In this document: positions 8,443-16,454 of the stretch, one piece after another
How the letters are laid out: each line of letters begins with the position of its first letter
Numbering within the stretch: the stretch's first letter is position 1
From: Hymenobacter actinosclerus
Lineage (GTDB): Bacteria; Bacteroidota; Bacteroidia; Cytophagales; Hymenobacteraceae
Direction: 5' to 3'
Assembly: GCF_900111515.1 (NCBI RefSeq)
Contig: NZ_FOHS01000003.1
Location: forward strand, 620,001 to 684,000
DNA: 64,000 nt
Translations under genes and position numbers: made by a program
The notes under the pieces: model-generated
Told to the model about the DNA's origin: nothing
What the model saw: the letters and a program-made list of their open reading frames with translations, nothing else
Database searches by the model: none

Positions 8443-8537
8443 TTGTTCGTTTTTAGTTGTCAGTTGCTAGCCCTAACGGACTACTCTTGACTGCTAAATC
8501 ATCACTAACAACTGCCAACCAAAAACTGACAACCACC
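8440..8537. repeat. Convergent heptad array between nuoI and nuoJ
   Basis: tagttgt (containing the nuoI stop), tcgtttt, tagttgt, cagttgc on the left. taacaac, tgccaac, caaaaac, tgacaac on the right, about 8504-8534. The word resembles that of the nuoG-nuoH array, which suggests copying or a shared origin. Confidence 0.8.
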
Positions 8538-8538
8538 A

Positions 8539-9051
8539 ATGCATCCCTTATTCCTCTTCCTTTCGTTCGTGGCGCTGCTGAGCGCGCTGGGCGTGGTTTT
8601 CGCCAAGAACCCGGTGCACAGCGTGCTGTTCCTGATTCTGACATTCTTCTCGCTCTCGGGCCACTACCTGCTGCTGAATGCGCAGTTTCTGGCGGCCGTC
8701 AACATCATCGTGTACGCCGGCGCTATTATGGTGCTGTTCCTGTTCGTGATTATGTTCCTGAACCTGAACGTGGATACGGAACCCCACAAGCCGGCCCTGG
8801 CCAGGATTGCCGCCGCCGTGGCTGGCGGCTCGCTGCTGCTCATTCTGGTGGCTGCCCTCAAGGATATCGTGCCCACCGGCGTTGCCACTGGCACGCCCTT
8901 CAACTCGCAAATCGGCATGGTCGACCAACTCGGCCTCAAGCTCTACACCGACTTCCTGCTGCCCTTTGAGCTGGCCTCGGTGCTGTTCCTGATAGCGATG
9001 GTAGGCGCCGTGATGCTCGGCAAGCGCGAAACCGGCGAACGAAACTTCTAG
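8539..9051 (+). CDS. nuoJ: NADH-quinone oxidoreductase subunit J
   Basis: A 170-residue membrane subunit with five hydrophobic segments. The conserved NIIVYAGAIMVLFLFVIMFL segment (about residues 55-75) is the third transmembrane helix of the family, which contains the pi-bulge region implicated in coupling. Last gene of the first nuo block: a strong palindromic terminator follows, and nuoK is almost 1.4 kb downstream instead of adjacent. The C-terminal GKRETGERNF is short and cytoplasmic. Confidence 0.96.
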   Translation: MHPLFLFLSFVALLSALGVVFAKNPVHSVLFLILTFFSLSGHYLLLNAQFLAAVNIIVYAGAIMVLFLFVIMFLNLNVDTEPHKPALARIAAAVAGGSLLLILVAALKDIVPTGVATGTPFNSQIGMVDQLGLKLYTDFLLPFELASVLFLIAMVGAVMLGKRETGERNF

Positions 9052-9076
9052 CGTTTCTCTGCTGAGTTCAGCAAAT

Positions 9077-9116
9077 AAAAAACGCGGCGGCTGATTCTTC
9101 AGCCGCCGCGTTTTTT
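9077..9116 (+). terminator. Rho-independent terminator after nuoJ
   Basis: A-run, then cgcggcggctga, a 4-base loop, tcagccgccgcg and a run of six T (9077-9116). Perfect GC-rich 12-bp stem with A- and T-tracts on both sides. It ends the nuoA-J transcript and so separates it from nuoK-N. Confidence 0.9.
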
Positions 9117-9140
9117 ATGTCTAACAAGTAAGAAAGTACG

Positions 9141-9608
9141 ATGCATACTATAACCACCGATTTGGGCCGAATCAGTTTTCACGACTCATCTATCGAGAAT
9201 ACAAGTCGCAATTCTAATGAACTGACATTACACTTCGACTGGGCTAAGATTCAGGACTACGAGAAAGATTTCTACCCTATAGACATAGTTGTTGGCGAGT
9301 GCTACCTACTTCTGTCTGGAGTAACATCCGAGGTATTCCTAAAACACCAAGATACGCTTGGTCCGGGCCAAGCCGTAGGCCCGCCACAACTGCACGTTCC
9401 CACAGATGTTGAAACAGCCTTCAGCCTGATAAGCCTCAATAAGTTCAGTACAACTTACTCTGGCCAAATACTATCATTGGGTGGTGTATATGAAGGTATA
9501 GAGGGCGTATATTGGCTGGAGCAAATAATTCACTTTCAGACCGGTTACTTCTATTGGAACAATCATGTTACAGTTGCGGAGTGGCGGCAAGGCACCATCC
9601 CAGAATAA
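9141..9608 (+). CDS. Protein of unknown function inserted between nuoJ and nuoK
   Basis: A 155-residue soluble protein with no signal peptide, no membrane segment and no family that I recognise. Base composition is clearly more AT-rich than the nuo genes on either side, which hints at later arrival. It is framed by two strong terminators (9077-9116 and 9600-9659), so it would be an independent single-gene unit. The second hairpin begins inside its last codons and includes the stop. The sequence has several aromatic residues and mixed beta-like spacing (YPIDIVVGECYLLLSGV). Function unknown. Confidence 0.65.
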   Translation: MHTITTDLGRISFHDSSIENTSRNSNELTLHFDWAKIQDYEKDFYPIDIVVGECYLLLSGVTSEVFLKHQDTLGPGQAVGPPQLHVPTDVETAFSLISLNKFSTTYSGQILSLGGVYEGIEGVYWLEQIIHFQTGYFYWNNHVTVAEWRQGTIPE

Positions 9609-9659
9609 AGGCAGCAGCGGCACCTGATTTCTCAGATGCCGCTGCTGCCTTTATTCTGG
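9600..9659. terminator. Bidirectional terminator between the 9141 gene and maoC-like gene
   Basis: ccagaataaaggcagcagcgg is mirrored by the complementary ccgctgctgcctttattctgg around a small loop. It lies between two convergent genes and holds the stop codon of the left one in its first arm. Confidence 0.8.
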
Positions 9660-9684
9660 CTCAACTGACAATGACCAGCCGCCC

Positions 9685-10146
9685 CTACTCGAAGTGGTAG
9701 AGGAAGGTGATAACGCCGGTATAGGCGGGCTTCTTGTTGCCTTCGATTTCCATTTTCACGCCGATGTTGGCCTTGGCAATGCCGCGCAGGTCCTTTACGG
9801 CCAGCAGCGTGGCGTGCAGGCGCACGGGTGTGTTCACGAGCACGGCCTGGTTGAAGCGGAATTCACTGATTTCGTAGTTCACCTGCATCTTCAGGTTTTC
9901 TACCTGCACCAGCTGGTTCCAGAAGTAGGGCAAGAGCGACAGCGTGAGGTAGCCGTGGGCAATGGTGCCGCCGAACGGCGACTCGGCCGCGGCCCGCTCG
10001 GGGTCGGTGTGAATCCACTGGAAGTCGAGGGTGGCGGCGGCGAACTGGTTGATTTGCTCCTGGGTGATGGTGTGCCAGGGCGTGATGCCCAGCTCCTGGC
10101 CCTCGTGCTGCTGAAGCTCGGCCAGGCTGCCAATGGTAATGCTCAT
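9685..10146 (-). CDS. MaoC family dehydratase / (R)-specific enoyl-CoA hydratase-like
   Basis: A 153-residue hot-dog-fold protein of the MaoC family, which hydrates enoyl-CoA to (R)-3-hydroxyacyl-CoA. The pattern DFQWIHTDPERAAAESPFGG followed by TIAHGYLTLSLLP contains the Asp/His hydratase motif (D-x4-H and the conserved AHG). The frame is open upstream to 10308, but that extension is Pro/Arg-rich and non-conserved in character; ATG 10146 gives family length. It is convergent with the unknown 9141 gene and divergent from nuoK, so it interrupts the nuo cluster. A TATCTTCG box at 10175-10182 is a possible -7 element. Confidence 0.88.
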   Translation of the reverse strand: MSITIGSLAELQQHEGQELGITPWHTITQEQINQFAAATLDFQWIHTDPERAAAESPFGGTIAHGYLTLSLLPYFWNQLVQVENLKMQVNYEISEFRFNQAVLVNTPVRLHATLLAVKDLRGIAKANIGVKMEIEGNKKPAYTGVITFLYHFE

Positions 10147-10354
10147 AGGAAAAGGTAAACGGGGAAGAGAGGCCCGAAGATACAGTTTCGGGCCCGAAGC
10201 GCCAGTGCCTCCGGCTCCCCGGCGCGGGCCGGCGCCCCGCAGCACGGCTGTTACGCCGGCGCTTCGGGGCGGCTCGTTGCGGCCGCACCGCATAACAAAG
10301 AGTAACACGGCCCAAAGAACCCGCCTAAACAGTGGCCTTTTCCGATTTTCAGGA

Positions 10355-10362
10355 TACCTTTG
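10355..10362 (+). promoter_or_regulatory. Candidate -7 box for the nuoKLMN block
   Basis: TACCTTTG matches TAnnTTTG and lies 59 bases before the nuoK ATG. No clear TTTG is found at the right upstream distance. It fits the need for a separate start after the maoC interruption. Confidence 0.45.
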
Positions 10363-10421
10363 CCCTCCATTGCCCCGGTTGGCTCGCCGCCGGGGCCTTT
10401 GCTTGCCGTTAGCCCCTCCGC

Positions 10422-10754
10422 ATGGACCAGAACATACCGCAGGTTATCCAGACGGTTCCCCTCCAGTACTACGTCTTCTTCGCCACCGCCCTCTTCAGCA
10501 TCGGCGTGCTGGGCGTGCTTACCCGGCGCAACGCCATCATCATCTTCATGAGTGTCGAGCTGATGCTCAACGCCGTGAACGTGCTGCTGACGGCCTTTTC
10601 GGCCTTCCGCGCCGACCCCAACGGGCAGGTGTTCGTGTTCTTCATCATGGCCGTGGCCGCTGCCGAAGTGGCTGTGGGCCTGGCCATCATCGTGATGATT
10701 TACCGCAACATCCAGAGCACCGACGTAAATCTTTTGAGTCGCCTTAAGTTCTAG
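10422..10754 (+). CDS. nuoK: NADH-quinone oxidoreductase subunit K
   Basis: A 110-residue, three-helix subunit of the complex I membrane arm, related to MrpC. The key glutamates sit in helices two and three: SVELMLNAVNVLL (about residue 46) and AAAEVAVGLAIIV (about residue 82), both part of the proton pathway. Length is ordinary. It restarts the nuo cluster after the interruption and probably has its own promoter. The gap to nuoL is filled by a GC-rich inverted repeat. Confidence 0.96.
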   Translation: MDQNIPQVIQTVPLQYYVFFATALFSIGVLGVLTRRNAIIIFMSVELMLNAVNVLLTAFSAFRADPNGQVFVFFIMAVAAAEVAVGLAIIVMIYRNIQSTDVNLLSRLKF

Positions 10755-10755
10755 T

Positions 10756-10866
10756 CCCACCCCAACCCCTCCCCTGCGGGGGAGGGGCTTTAACTTTTAG
10801 CTTCTAGAATAACTAGAAAACTAGAAATTAAAGCTCCTCCCCCGCAGGGGAGGGGTTGGGGTGGGG
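10756..10866. repeat. Inverted repeat between nuoK and nuoL
   Basis: cccaccccaacccctcccct followed by gcgggggagg is mirrored at 10833-10866 by the complementary cctcccccgcagg and ggggttggggtggg. Between the arms is an AT-rich spacer with tctaga-like words. Two other GC-rich palindromes with similar ends occur at 14697-14865 and 22396-22549. Confidence 0.85.
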
Positions 10867-10881
10867 CTCAGCCACCACACC

Positions 10882-12837
10882 ATGCAAGAAACCGTTCTAC
10901 CCGCCGCCGGCGCCCCGTACCCGACGCTGCTGTACGTGCTGATTCCGCTGCTGCCGTTTCTGGGCTTCCTGCTTAACGGCCTGCTCAACCGCCGGCTCTC
11001 GGCTACGGTGGCGGGCCTGATTGGCTCGGCCGCCGTGCTGGGCTCGTTCGCCATTTCGGTGTTTCTGTTCCTGAATTTTCAGTACCAGTACACCGTGCCG
11101 CTGTTCGACTGGATTTCGGTGGGCACCATGCAGATTCCGTTCAGCTACCAGATTGACCAGCTGAGCTTGATTATGCTGCTGCTGGTTACGGGCGTGGGCT
11201 TCCTGATTCACGTGTACAGCATCGGCTACATGGCTCACGACGAGAACGTGGGCAAGTTTTTCAGCTTCCTGAACCTGTTCGTGTTTTCGATGCTGGTGCT
11301 GGTGCTCGGCTCCAACTTCCTGATTCTGTTCATCGGCTGGGAAGGCGTGGGGCTGTGCTCCTACCTGCTCATCGGCTTCTGGAACAAGAACACCGCCTAC
11401 AACAACGCCGCCAAAAAGGCCTTCATCATCAACCGCGTCGGCGACCTGGGCTTTCTGCTCGGCATCTTCCTGATATACCTCACCTTCAACTCGGTGCAGT
11501 TCGGCGAGGTGTTCCAGAAGGCCGCCCTGGGCCAGTTCGGCACCTACGGGCCGGGCGTGGTTACCGTCATTACGCTGCTGCTGTTCGTGGGCGCCACCGG
11601 CAAGTCGGCGCAGCTGCCGCTCTACACTTGGCTGCCTGATGCCATGGCCGGTCCCACCCCCGTTTCGGCCCTGATTCACGCCGCCACGATGGTTACGGCG
11701 GGCATCTACATGATTCTCCGGGCCAACGTGCTCTTCACCCTGGCCCCCGATACGCTCGAAGTTATTGCCATTATCGGCGCGGCTACGGCGTTGTTTGCGG
11801 CCACCATCGGACTGGCGCAGAACGACATCAAGAAGGTGCTGGCCTACTCCACCGTCTCGCAGCTGGGCTATATGTTTCTGGCGCTGGGCGTGCTGGGCTA
11901 CAGCACTTCGCTGTTCCACGTGCTCACCCACGCCTTCTTCAAGGCTCTGATGTTCCTGGGCGCGGGCTCCGTGATTCATGCCATGAGCAACGAGCAGGAC
12001 ATGCGCCGCATGGGCGGCTTGCGCAAGACCCTGCCCATCACGTTCATCACCTTTCTGGTGGGCTGCCTGGCCATTGCCGGCATCCCGCCCTTCGCGGGCT
12101 TCTTCTCCAAGGATGAAATCCTGCTCCACGCCTTTCAGCATAGCAAAGTGCTCTACGGCGTGGGCTTGTTCACGGCGTTCCTGACGGCCTTCTACATGTT
12201 CCGGCTGCTGTTTCTCACGTTCTTCGGCGAGTTCCGGGGCACCGAGCAGCAGCGCCAGCACCTGCACGAGTCGCCCGCCTCTATGACGCTGCCGCTCATC
12301 GTGCTGGCCATCCTGGCGGCCGTGGGGGGCTTTATGAACGCGCCCTTCTTCCTGGGCGAGGACAACGCCTACCTCTCCAACTACCTCGCGCCGCTGTTCA
12401 CCTACTCGCAGAAGATTAACCCGGCCGCTTTCGAGTTGGCCGTTGACCACGGCACCGAACTAATGCTCATCGGCCTCTCGGTGGGTGCGGGTGTGCTGGG
12501 CATCGTCTTCGCCTACGTGATGTACGTGAGCCGCGGCGTGCGCCCGGCCGAGGAAGATGCGCCCCGCGGCTTCCTCGACAACCTGGTGTACCACAAGTAC
12601 TACATCGACGAGTTGTACAACGCCTTGCTGGTGCGCCCCGTCATGTGGCTCTCGCGCGGCCTCTACCGCTTCGTCGAAAACGGCGTCATCGACCCCATCG
12701 TCAACGGTTTCGGCCGCGTAACGCTCGGCGGCGGGCAGCTGCTCCGCGCCGTGCAAACCGGCTCCGTAGAAGTCTACCTCCTGCTGATGGTCGTAGCCAT
12801 CGTGCTGGTCATGGCGCTGAACTTCGGGAAGTTTTAG
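10882..12837 (+). CDS. nuoL: NADH-quinone oxidoreductase subunit L
   Basis: A 651-residue antiporter-like membrane subunit of the distal arm of complex I. Seen are the FIGWEGVGLCSYLLIGFW motif with the conserved Glu near residue 155, the KAFIINRVGDLGF helix with the key Lys, the LPDAMAGPTPVSALIHAATMV broken-helix region near residue 255, and the long C-terminal part that forms the lateral amphipathic helix (about residues 530-600). The ATG at 10882 is used; an upstream in-frame start at 10861 lies in repeat DNA. The next gene begins three bases after the stop. Confidence 0.96.
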   Translation: MQETVLPAAGAPYPTLLYVLIPLLPFLGFLLNGLLNRRLSATVAGLIGSAAVLGSFAISVFLFLNFQYQYTVPLFDWISVGTMQIPFSYQIDQLSLIMLLLVTGVGFLIHVYSIGYMAHDENVGKFFSFLNLFVFSMLVLVLGSNFLILFIGWEGVGLCSYLLIGFWNKNTAYNNAAKKAFIINRVGDLGFLLGIFLIYLTFNSVQFGEVFQKAALGQFGTYGPGVVTVITLLLFVGATGKSAQLPLYTWLPDAMAGPTPVSALIHAATMVTAGIYMILRANVLFTLAPDTLEVIAIIGAATALFAATIGLAQNDIKKVLAYSTVSQLGYMFLALGVLGYSTSLFHVLTHAFFKALMFLGAGSVIHAMSNEQDMRRMGGLRKTLPITFITFLVGCLAIAGIPPFAGFFSKDEILLHAFQHSKVLYGVGLFTAFLTAFYMFRLLFLTFFGEFRGTEQQRQHLHESPASMTLPLIVLAILAAVGGFMNAPFFLGEDNAYLSNYLAPLFTYSQKINPAAFELAVDHGTELMLIGLSVGAGVLGIVFAYVMYVSRGVRPAEEDAPRGFLDNLVYHKYYIDELYNALLVRPVMWLSRGLYRFVENGVIDPIVNGFGRVTLGGGQLLRAVQTGSVEVYLLLMVVAIVLVMALNFGKF

Positions 12838-12840
12838 ATT

Positions 12841-13161
12841 ATGTATTCCCTTAACAAACTATCATTTGCGGCATTTTTCATCCTACTCATTTCTTCTTGT
12901 TCTAATAAGGAAAAATATATTGGAGCGTGGAAAAAGGATAATATTATTGGCTCAGATAGCAAGATGACAATAGTTGAAGGGGATGATAATTATATAATTA
13001 ACTACCCTGGAATGAATCTTATGCCTGCTTTTTTTGACGAGAAGTGTAATTGCTTATTGGTAGAATCACAGACCGAAAGAAACATGCATATTATGTATAT
13101 AAGAAATGAAGACAAGTTATTAGTTACTCCAATGGGTACAACATTTATCCGAATAAAATAG
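12841..13161 (+). CDS. Small AT-rich lipoprotein, lipocalin-like start
   Basis: A 106-residue protein with a signal peptide and lipobox (FFILLISSC, Cys20), so a probable lipid-anchored periplasmic or outer-membrane protein. The mature part starts with KYIGAWKKDN, the type of opening seen in small lipocalin-like proteins; the rest is not recognised. Base composition is strikingly AT-rich compared with all neighbours. It lies three bases after nuoL and 47 bases before nuoM in the same direction, so it is probably co-transcribed with complex I. Acquisition from a low-GC donor is inferred. Confidence 0.7.
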   Translation: MYSLNKLSFAAFFILLISSCSNKEKYIGAWKKDNIIGSDSKMTIVEGDDNYIINYPGMNLMPAFFDEKCNCLLVESQTERNMHIMYIRNEDKLLVTPMGTTFIRIK

Positions 13162-13208
13162 GCAGACCTTTCGCCTTTGACATTCTTTAGGGAAACTCTC
13201 ATTTACTG

Positions 13209-14696
13209 ATGCTGACTGTCCTTCTTCTACTCTGGCCCGTAACGGCTGCCCTGCTGCTGCACTTCTTCAAGGGGAAGTCGGCGCGGGTGGCGGCGCTGGG
13301 CGCGGCCCTTCTCGAATTTGCGCTGGCCCTGTACGCCGCCGGCCTCTCCGGTGCCAACCTGACCCAAGGCGGCGACATCAGTCCCAAGTTCGAGGCCAAC
13401 TACAGCTGGATTCCCTCGGCCGGCATCAGCTTCCACGTGGGCATGGATGGGCTCAGTTTGCTGCTGGTGCTGCTCACCACGCTGCTGGTGCCCATCATTC
13501 TGCTCAGCGCCTTCCGCCGCAATTTTGAGAACGAGTCGGTGTTTTACGCGCTGGTGCTGTTCATGCAGACCGGCCTGATTGGCGTGTTCACGGCCCAGGA
13601 TGCCTTCCTGTTCTACTTTATGTGGGAGGTGGCCCTGATTCCGATTTACTTCCTGGCCGGCGTGTGGGGCGGGGTCGAGCGGGCGCGCATCACCTTCAAG
13701 TTTTTCCTCTACACCATCATCGGCTCGCTGTTTATGCTGGCCGGCTTCGTGTACCTGTACTTCCAGACCGGCCCCACGGTCGATGGCCTGTCGGCCCACA
13801 ACGCCTCGCTCAGCGCCTTCTACAACCTCAACCTGCCCGCCGAAACCCAGCTGTGGGTGTTCTGGCTGATTTTCGCGGCCTTCGCCGTGAAGATGCCCCT
13901 CTTCCCCTTCCACACCTGGCAGCCCGATACCTACACCGATGCCCCCGCCCCGGCTACCATGCTGCTGGCCGGCATCATGCTGAAAATGGGCATCTACGGC
14001 TGCATGCGCTGGCTGCTGCCCGTCGTGCCCCTGGGGGTAGATTACTGGCAGAACCTGATTCTGATTCTGGCCGTCATCGGCATCATCTACGGGGCCATCA
14101 TCGCCATCCGCCAGCCCGACATGAAGCGGCTCATCGCCTTCTCCTCGCTCTCGCACGTGGGTTTGATGATTGCCGGCGTGTTCTCGCTCACCCAGCTCGG
14201 CCTCCAGGGTGCCAGCATCCAGATGCTGGCCCACGGCATCAACGTAGTCGGCTTGTTCTTCATTGCCGACGCCATTGAGCGCCGCACCGGCACCCGTAAT
14301 ATTGCTGATTTGGGGGGGCTTACCCGCCAGGCCCCGGTGCTCACGGTGTGCTTTCTGGTGCTGCTGCTGGGTACGGTGGCGCTGCCGCTCACCAACGGTT
14401 TCGTGGGCGAGTTTCTGCTGCTGGCCGGCGTCTACCAGCACAACGCCTGGCTGGGCGCGGTGGCCGGCCTCACCATCATTCTGAGCGCCGTGTACCTGCT
14501 CCGCATGTTCCAGCGCGTCATGCTCGGCCCCGATTCGGCCCACTCGGCCACCTTCACCGACCTGAGCGGGGCCGAGCTGGCCGTGCTCGTGCCGCTCATC
14601 GTGCTCGTGTTCTGGATTGGCGTGTTCCCTAATATGTTCCTGCACCTGTCGGAAGGCAGCGTGCTGGGGATTCTGGGGGAAGTGGTGAAACGCTGA
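13209..14696 (+). CDS. nuoM: NADH-quinone oxidoreductase subunit M
   Basis: A 495-residue antiporter-like membrane subunit of complex I. Signatures are FYFMWEVALIPIYFLAG with the conserved Glu near residue 140, the WLIFAAFAVKMPLFPFHTWQ segment near residue 225 with its Lys, and TDAPAPATMLLAGIMLKMG with the second functional Lys. About 14 hydrophobic helices. Length is normal. The stop is followed directly by a GC-rich inverted repeat. The AT-rich lipoprotein gene that precedes it is not part of complex I. Confidence 0.96.
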   Translation: MLTVLLLLWPVTAALLLHFFKGKSARVAALGAALLEFALALYAAGLSGANLTQGGDISPKFEANYSWIPSAGISFHVGMDGLSLLLVLLTTLLVPIILLSAFRRNFENESVFYALVLFMQTGLIGVFTAQDAFLFYFMWEVALIPIYFLAGVWGGVERARITFKFFLYTIIGSLFMLAGFVYLYFQTGPTVDGLSAHNASLSAFYNLNLPAETQLWVFWLIFAAFAVKMPLFPFHTWQPDTYTDAPAPATMLLAGIMLKMGIYGCMRWLLPVVPLGVDYWQNLILILAVIGIIYGAIIAIRQPDMKRLIAFSSLSHVGLMIAGVFSLTQLGLQGASIQMLAHGINVVGLFFIADAIERRTGTRNIADLGGLTRQAPVLTVCFLVLLLGTVALPLTNGFVGEFLLLAGVYQHNAWLGAVAGLTIILSAVYLLRMFQRVMLGPDSAHSATFTDLSGAELAVLVPLIVLVFWIGVFPNMFLHLSEGSVLGILGEVVKR

Positions 14697-14865
14697 CCCC
14701 ACCCCAACCCCTCCCCTCCGGGGGAGGGGCTCTAGTTTTTAGTTTTCTAGCTTATAGTATCGGTTTGCCGGTTGAGAGCTTAAAACCCGTAGCTTCAAAA
14801 AAGAGCCCCGTTCGCCTTCGTCTGGCTCCCCCTCCCCACCGGGGAGGGGGCCGGGGGGTGGGGTC
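14697..14865. repeat. Inverted repeat between nuoM and nuoN
   Basis: accccaccccaacccctccc and ctccgggggagg pair with cctccccaccgggg and gggggtgggg near 14828-14865. Ends are similar to those of the nuoK-nuoL repeat. The spacer is unrelated. Confidence 0.8.
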
Positions 14866-14873
14866 CCGATGAT

Positions 14874-16283
14874 ATGAATTCAATCATTCTGCTTTCTGCT
14901 TTGGGCCTGGGCAACCTGTTTCTGGGTTTCCGCCGCTCCAACCGGCTGCTGCTGCCCGTGATGATGCTCATCCTGGGCCTGGTGCTGACGGTGAACTTCC
15001 TCGACTGGAACCAGGGCCCGCAGTCGTTTTTCAGCGGCATGCTCACCATCGACAACTTCTCGGTGGCCTTCACCGGCATCGTGCTCCTGACGGCGCTGGT
15101 GCTCGTGCCCTTCTCGCAGAAGTACGTGCTCGACGAGGAGGCTAACCTGGCCGAGTACTACTCGCTGCTGCTGTTTTCGATGGTGGGCGCCATCATGCTG
15201 GTGAGCTACAACCACCTGCTGATGCTGTTTCTGGGCATTGAAATCCTGAGCGTGGCCATGTACGTGCTGGCGGGGTCCGACAAGCGCAACGTGCGCTCGA
15301 ACGAGGCGGCCCTGAAGTACTTCCTGATGGGTGCTTTCTTCACCGGCATCCTGCTCTTCGGCATGGCCCTGGTGTACGGCGCCACCGGCACCTTCGAGCT
15401 GAGCAGCATCAGCTTCGCGGCCCAGAACCCCGTTAATGCCACCCTGCGGCCCATGCTCTACATCGGCATGCTGCTGATGCTGCTGGGCATGGCCTTCAAA
15501 GTCGGTGCCGCGCCGTTCCACTTCTGGACGCCCGACGTGTACGAGGGCACGCCGACGTTCTTCACGGCCTTCATGAGCACTGTCGTGAAGGTGGCCGGTT
15601 TTGCCGCCTGGCTGAAGCTGCTGGTGCAGGCCTTCCCGGCTGCTTCGGCCCAGGGCGTGTGGCTGCCTACGCTCACGGCTATGTGCGTACTCACGCTGCT
15701 GGTGGGCAACGTGGGCGCCGTGGCCCAGACCAGCGTCAAGCGCATGCTGGCCTACTCCAGCATCTCGCACGCCGGCTACCTGCTGGTGGCCCTGGTGGCC
15801 TTCAATGGCGCGCTCGAAGGTCCTACGGCTAATGGCATTATGTTCTACTTATTGGCCTACTCGGTGGCCACGGTAACCGCTTTTGCGGTGCTGAAGCTGG
15901 TAGCCGATGCCCGCCACCGCGAGGATTACGCCGGCTTCAACGGCCTGGCCAAAACCAATCCGCTGCTGGCCTTCTGCCTTACGATTTCCATGCTGAGCCT
16001 GGCCGGCATTCCGCTCACGGGCGGCTTCTTCGGCAAGTTCTTCGTGTTCATGGCCGCCGTCGAAAACGGCTACATCGGCCTCGTAGTCTTCGCCGTCGTT
16101 ATGTCGATGGTGAGCATCTACTACTACCTGCGCCCCATCATCGCGATGTACATGCGCGACGCCGACGAAGAAACTGCCGTGCCCGTGCCGGTGACCACCT
16201 TCCAGTCGGGCGCGCTGCTGGTGCTGGCGCTGCTGACGGTGCTGCTGGGCGTGCTGCCGGGCCTGCTGGCCGGGGTACTGTAG
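14874..16283 (+). CDS. nuoN: NADH-quinone oxidoreductase subunit N
   Basis: A 469-residue antiporter-like membrane subunit, last of the complex I genes. It has LLMLFLGIEILSVAMYVLAG with the conserved Glu near residue 123, the AFKVGAAPFHFWTPDVYEG stretch near residue 210 and the RMLAYSSISHAGYLL helix near residue 295. Fourteen hydrophobic segments are visible. Length and motifs are ordinary. The downstream gap has a family B palindrome and no classical terminator. Confidence 0.96.
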   Translation: MNSIILLSALGLGNLFLGFRRSNRLLLPVMMLILGLVLTVNFLDWNQGPQSFFSGMLTIDNFSVAFTGIVLLTALVLVPFSQKYVLDEEANLAEYYSLLLFSMVGAIMLVSYNHLLMLFLGIEILSVAMYVLAGSDKRNVRSNEAALKYFLMGAFFTGILLFGMALVYGATGTFELSSISFAAQNPVNATLRPMLYIGMLLMLLGMAFKVGAAPFHFWTPDVYEGTPTFFTAFMSTVVKVAGFAAWLKLLVQAFPAASAQGVWLPTLTAMCVLTLLVGNVGAVAQTSVKRMLAYSSISHAGYLLVALVAFNGALEGPTANGIMFYLLAYSVATVTAFAVLKLVADARHREDYAGFNGLAKTNPLLAFCLTISMLSLAGIPLTGGFFGKFFVFMAAVENGYIGLVVFAVVMSMVSIYYYLRPIIAMYMRDADEETAVPVPVTTFQSGALLVLALLTVLLGVLPGLLAGVL

Positions 16284-16346
16284 CACGAGGTATCACGTTG
16301 GTTTTGAAGCGCCCCTGCCAGTTGGTAGGGGCGTTTCGCTTTACGG

Positions 16347-16445
16347 CTGTAGAGACGCATATTTGCGTCTCGGCGTTGAACGAACGGAACCGCATATCAC
16401 AAGCGGCGCCGTTCAACGCCGAGACGCGAATATGCGTCTCTACAG
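16347..16445. repeat. Family B palindrome (GTAGAGACGC ends)
   Basis: ctgtagagacgcatatttgc at the left end pairs with gcgaatatgcgtctctacag at the right. Inner arms cggcgttgaacg and cgttcaacgccg pair as well. It ends 9 bases before the start of the S41 peptidase gene, so it forms most of that gene's leader. Confidence 0.85.
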
Positions 16446-16454
16446 CTTCTGCCA

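Noticed and set aside
1403..8537. The intergenic repeats as a CRISPR array
   Set aside because: Words are 7-8 bases, degenerate and directly adjacent. There are no spacers of constant length and no cas genes.
9141..9608. The gene between nuoJ and nuoK as an extra complex I subunit
   Set aside because: It has no membrane helix or cofactor motif, differs in composition and is isolated by terminators on both sides.
10897..12450. Long minus-strand open frame opposite nuoL
   Set aside because: Same shadow effect; the product is a His/Gln/Glu-rich low-complexity protein and nuoL is certain.
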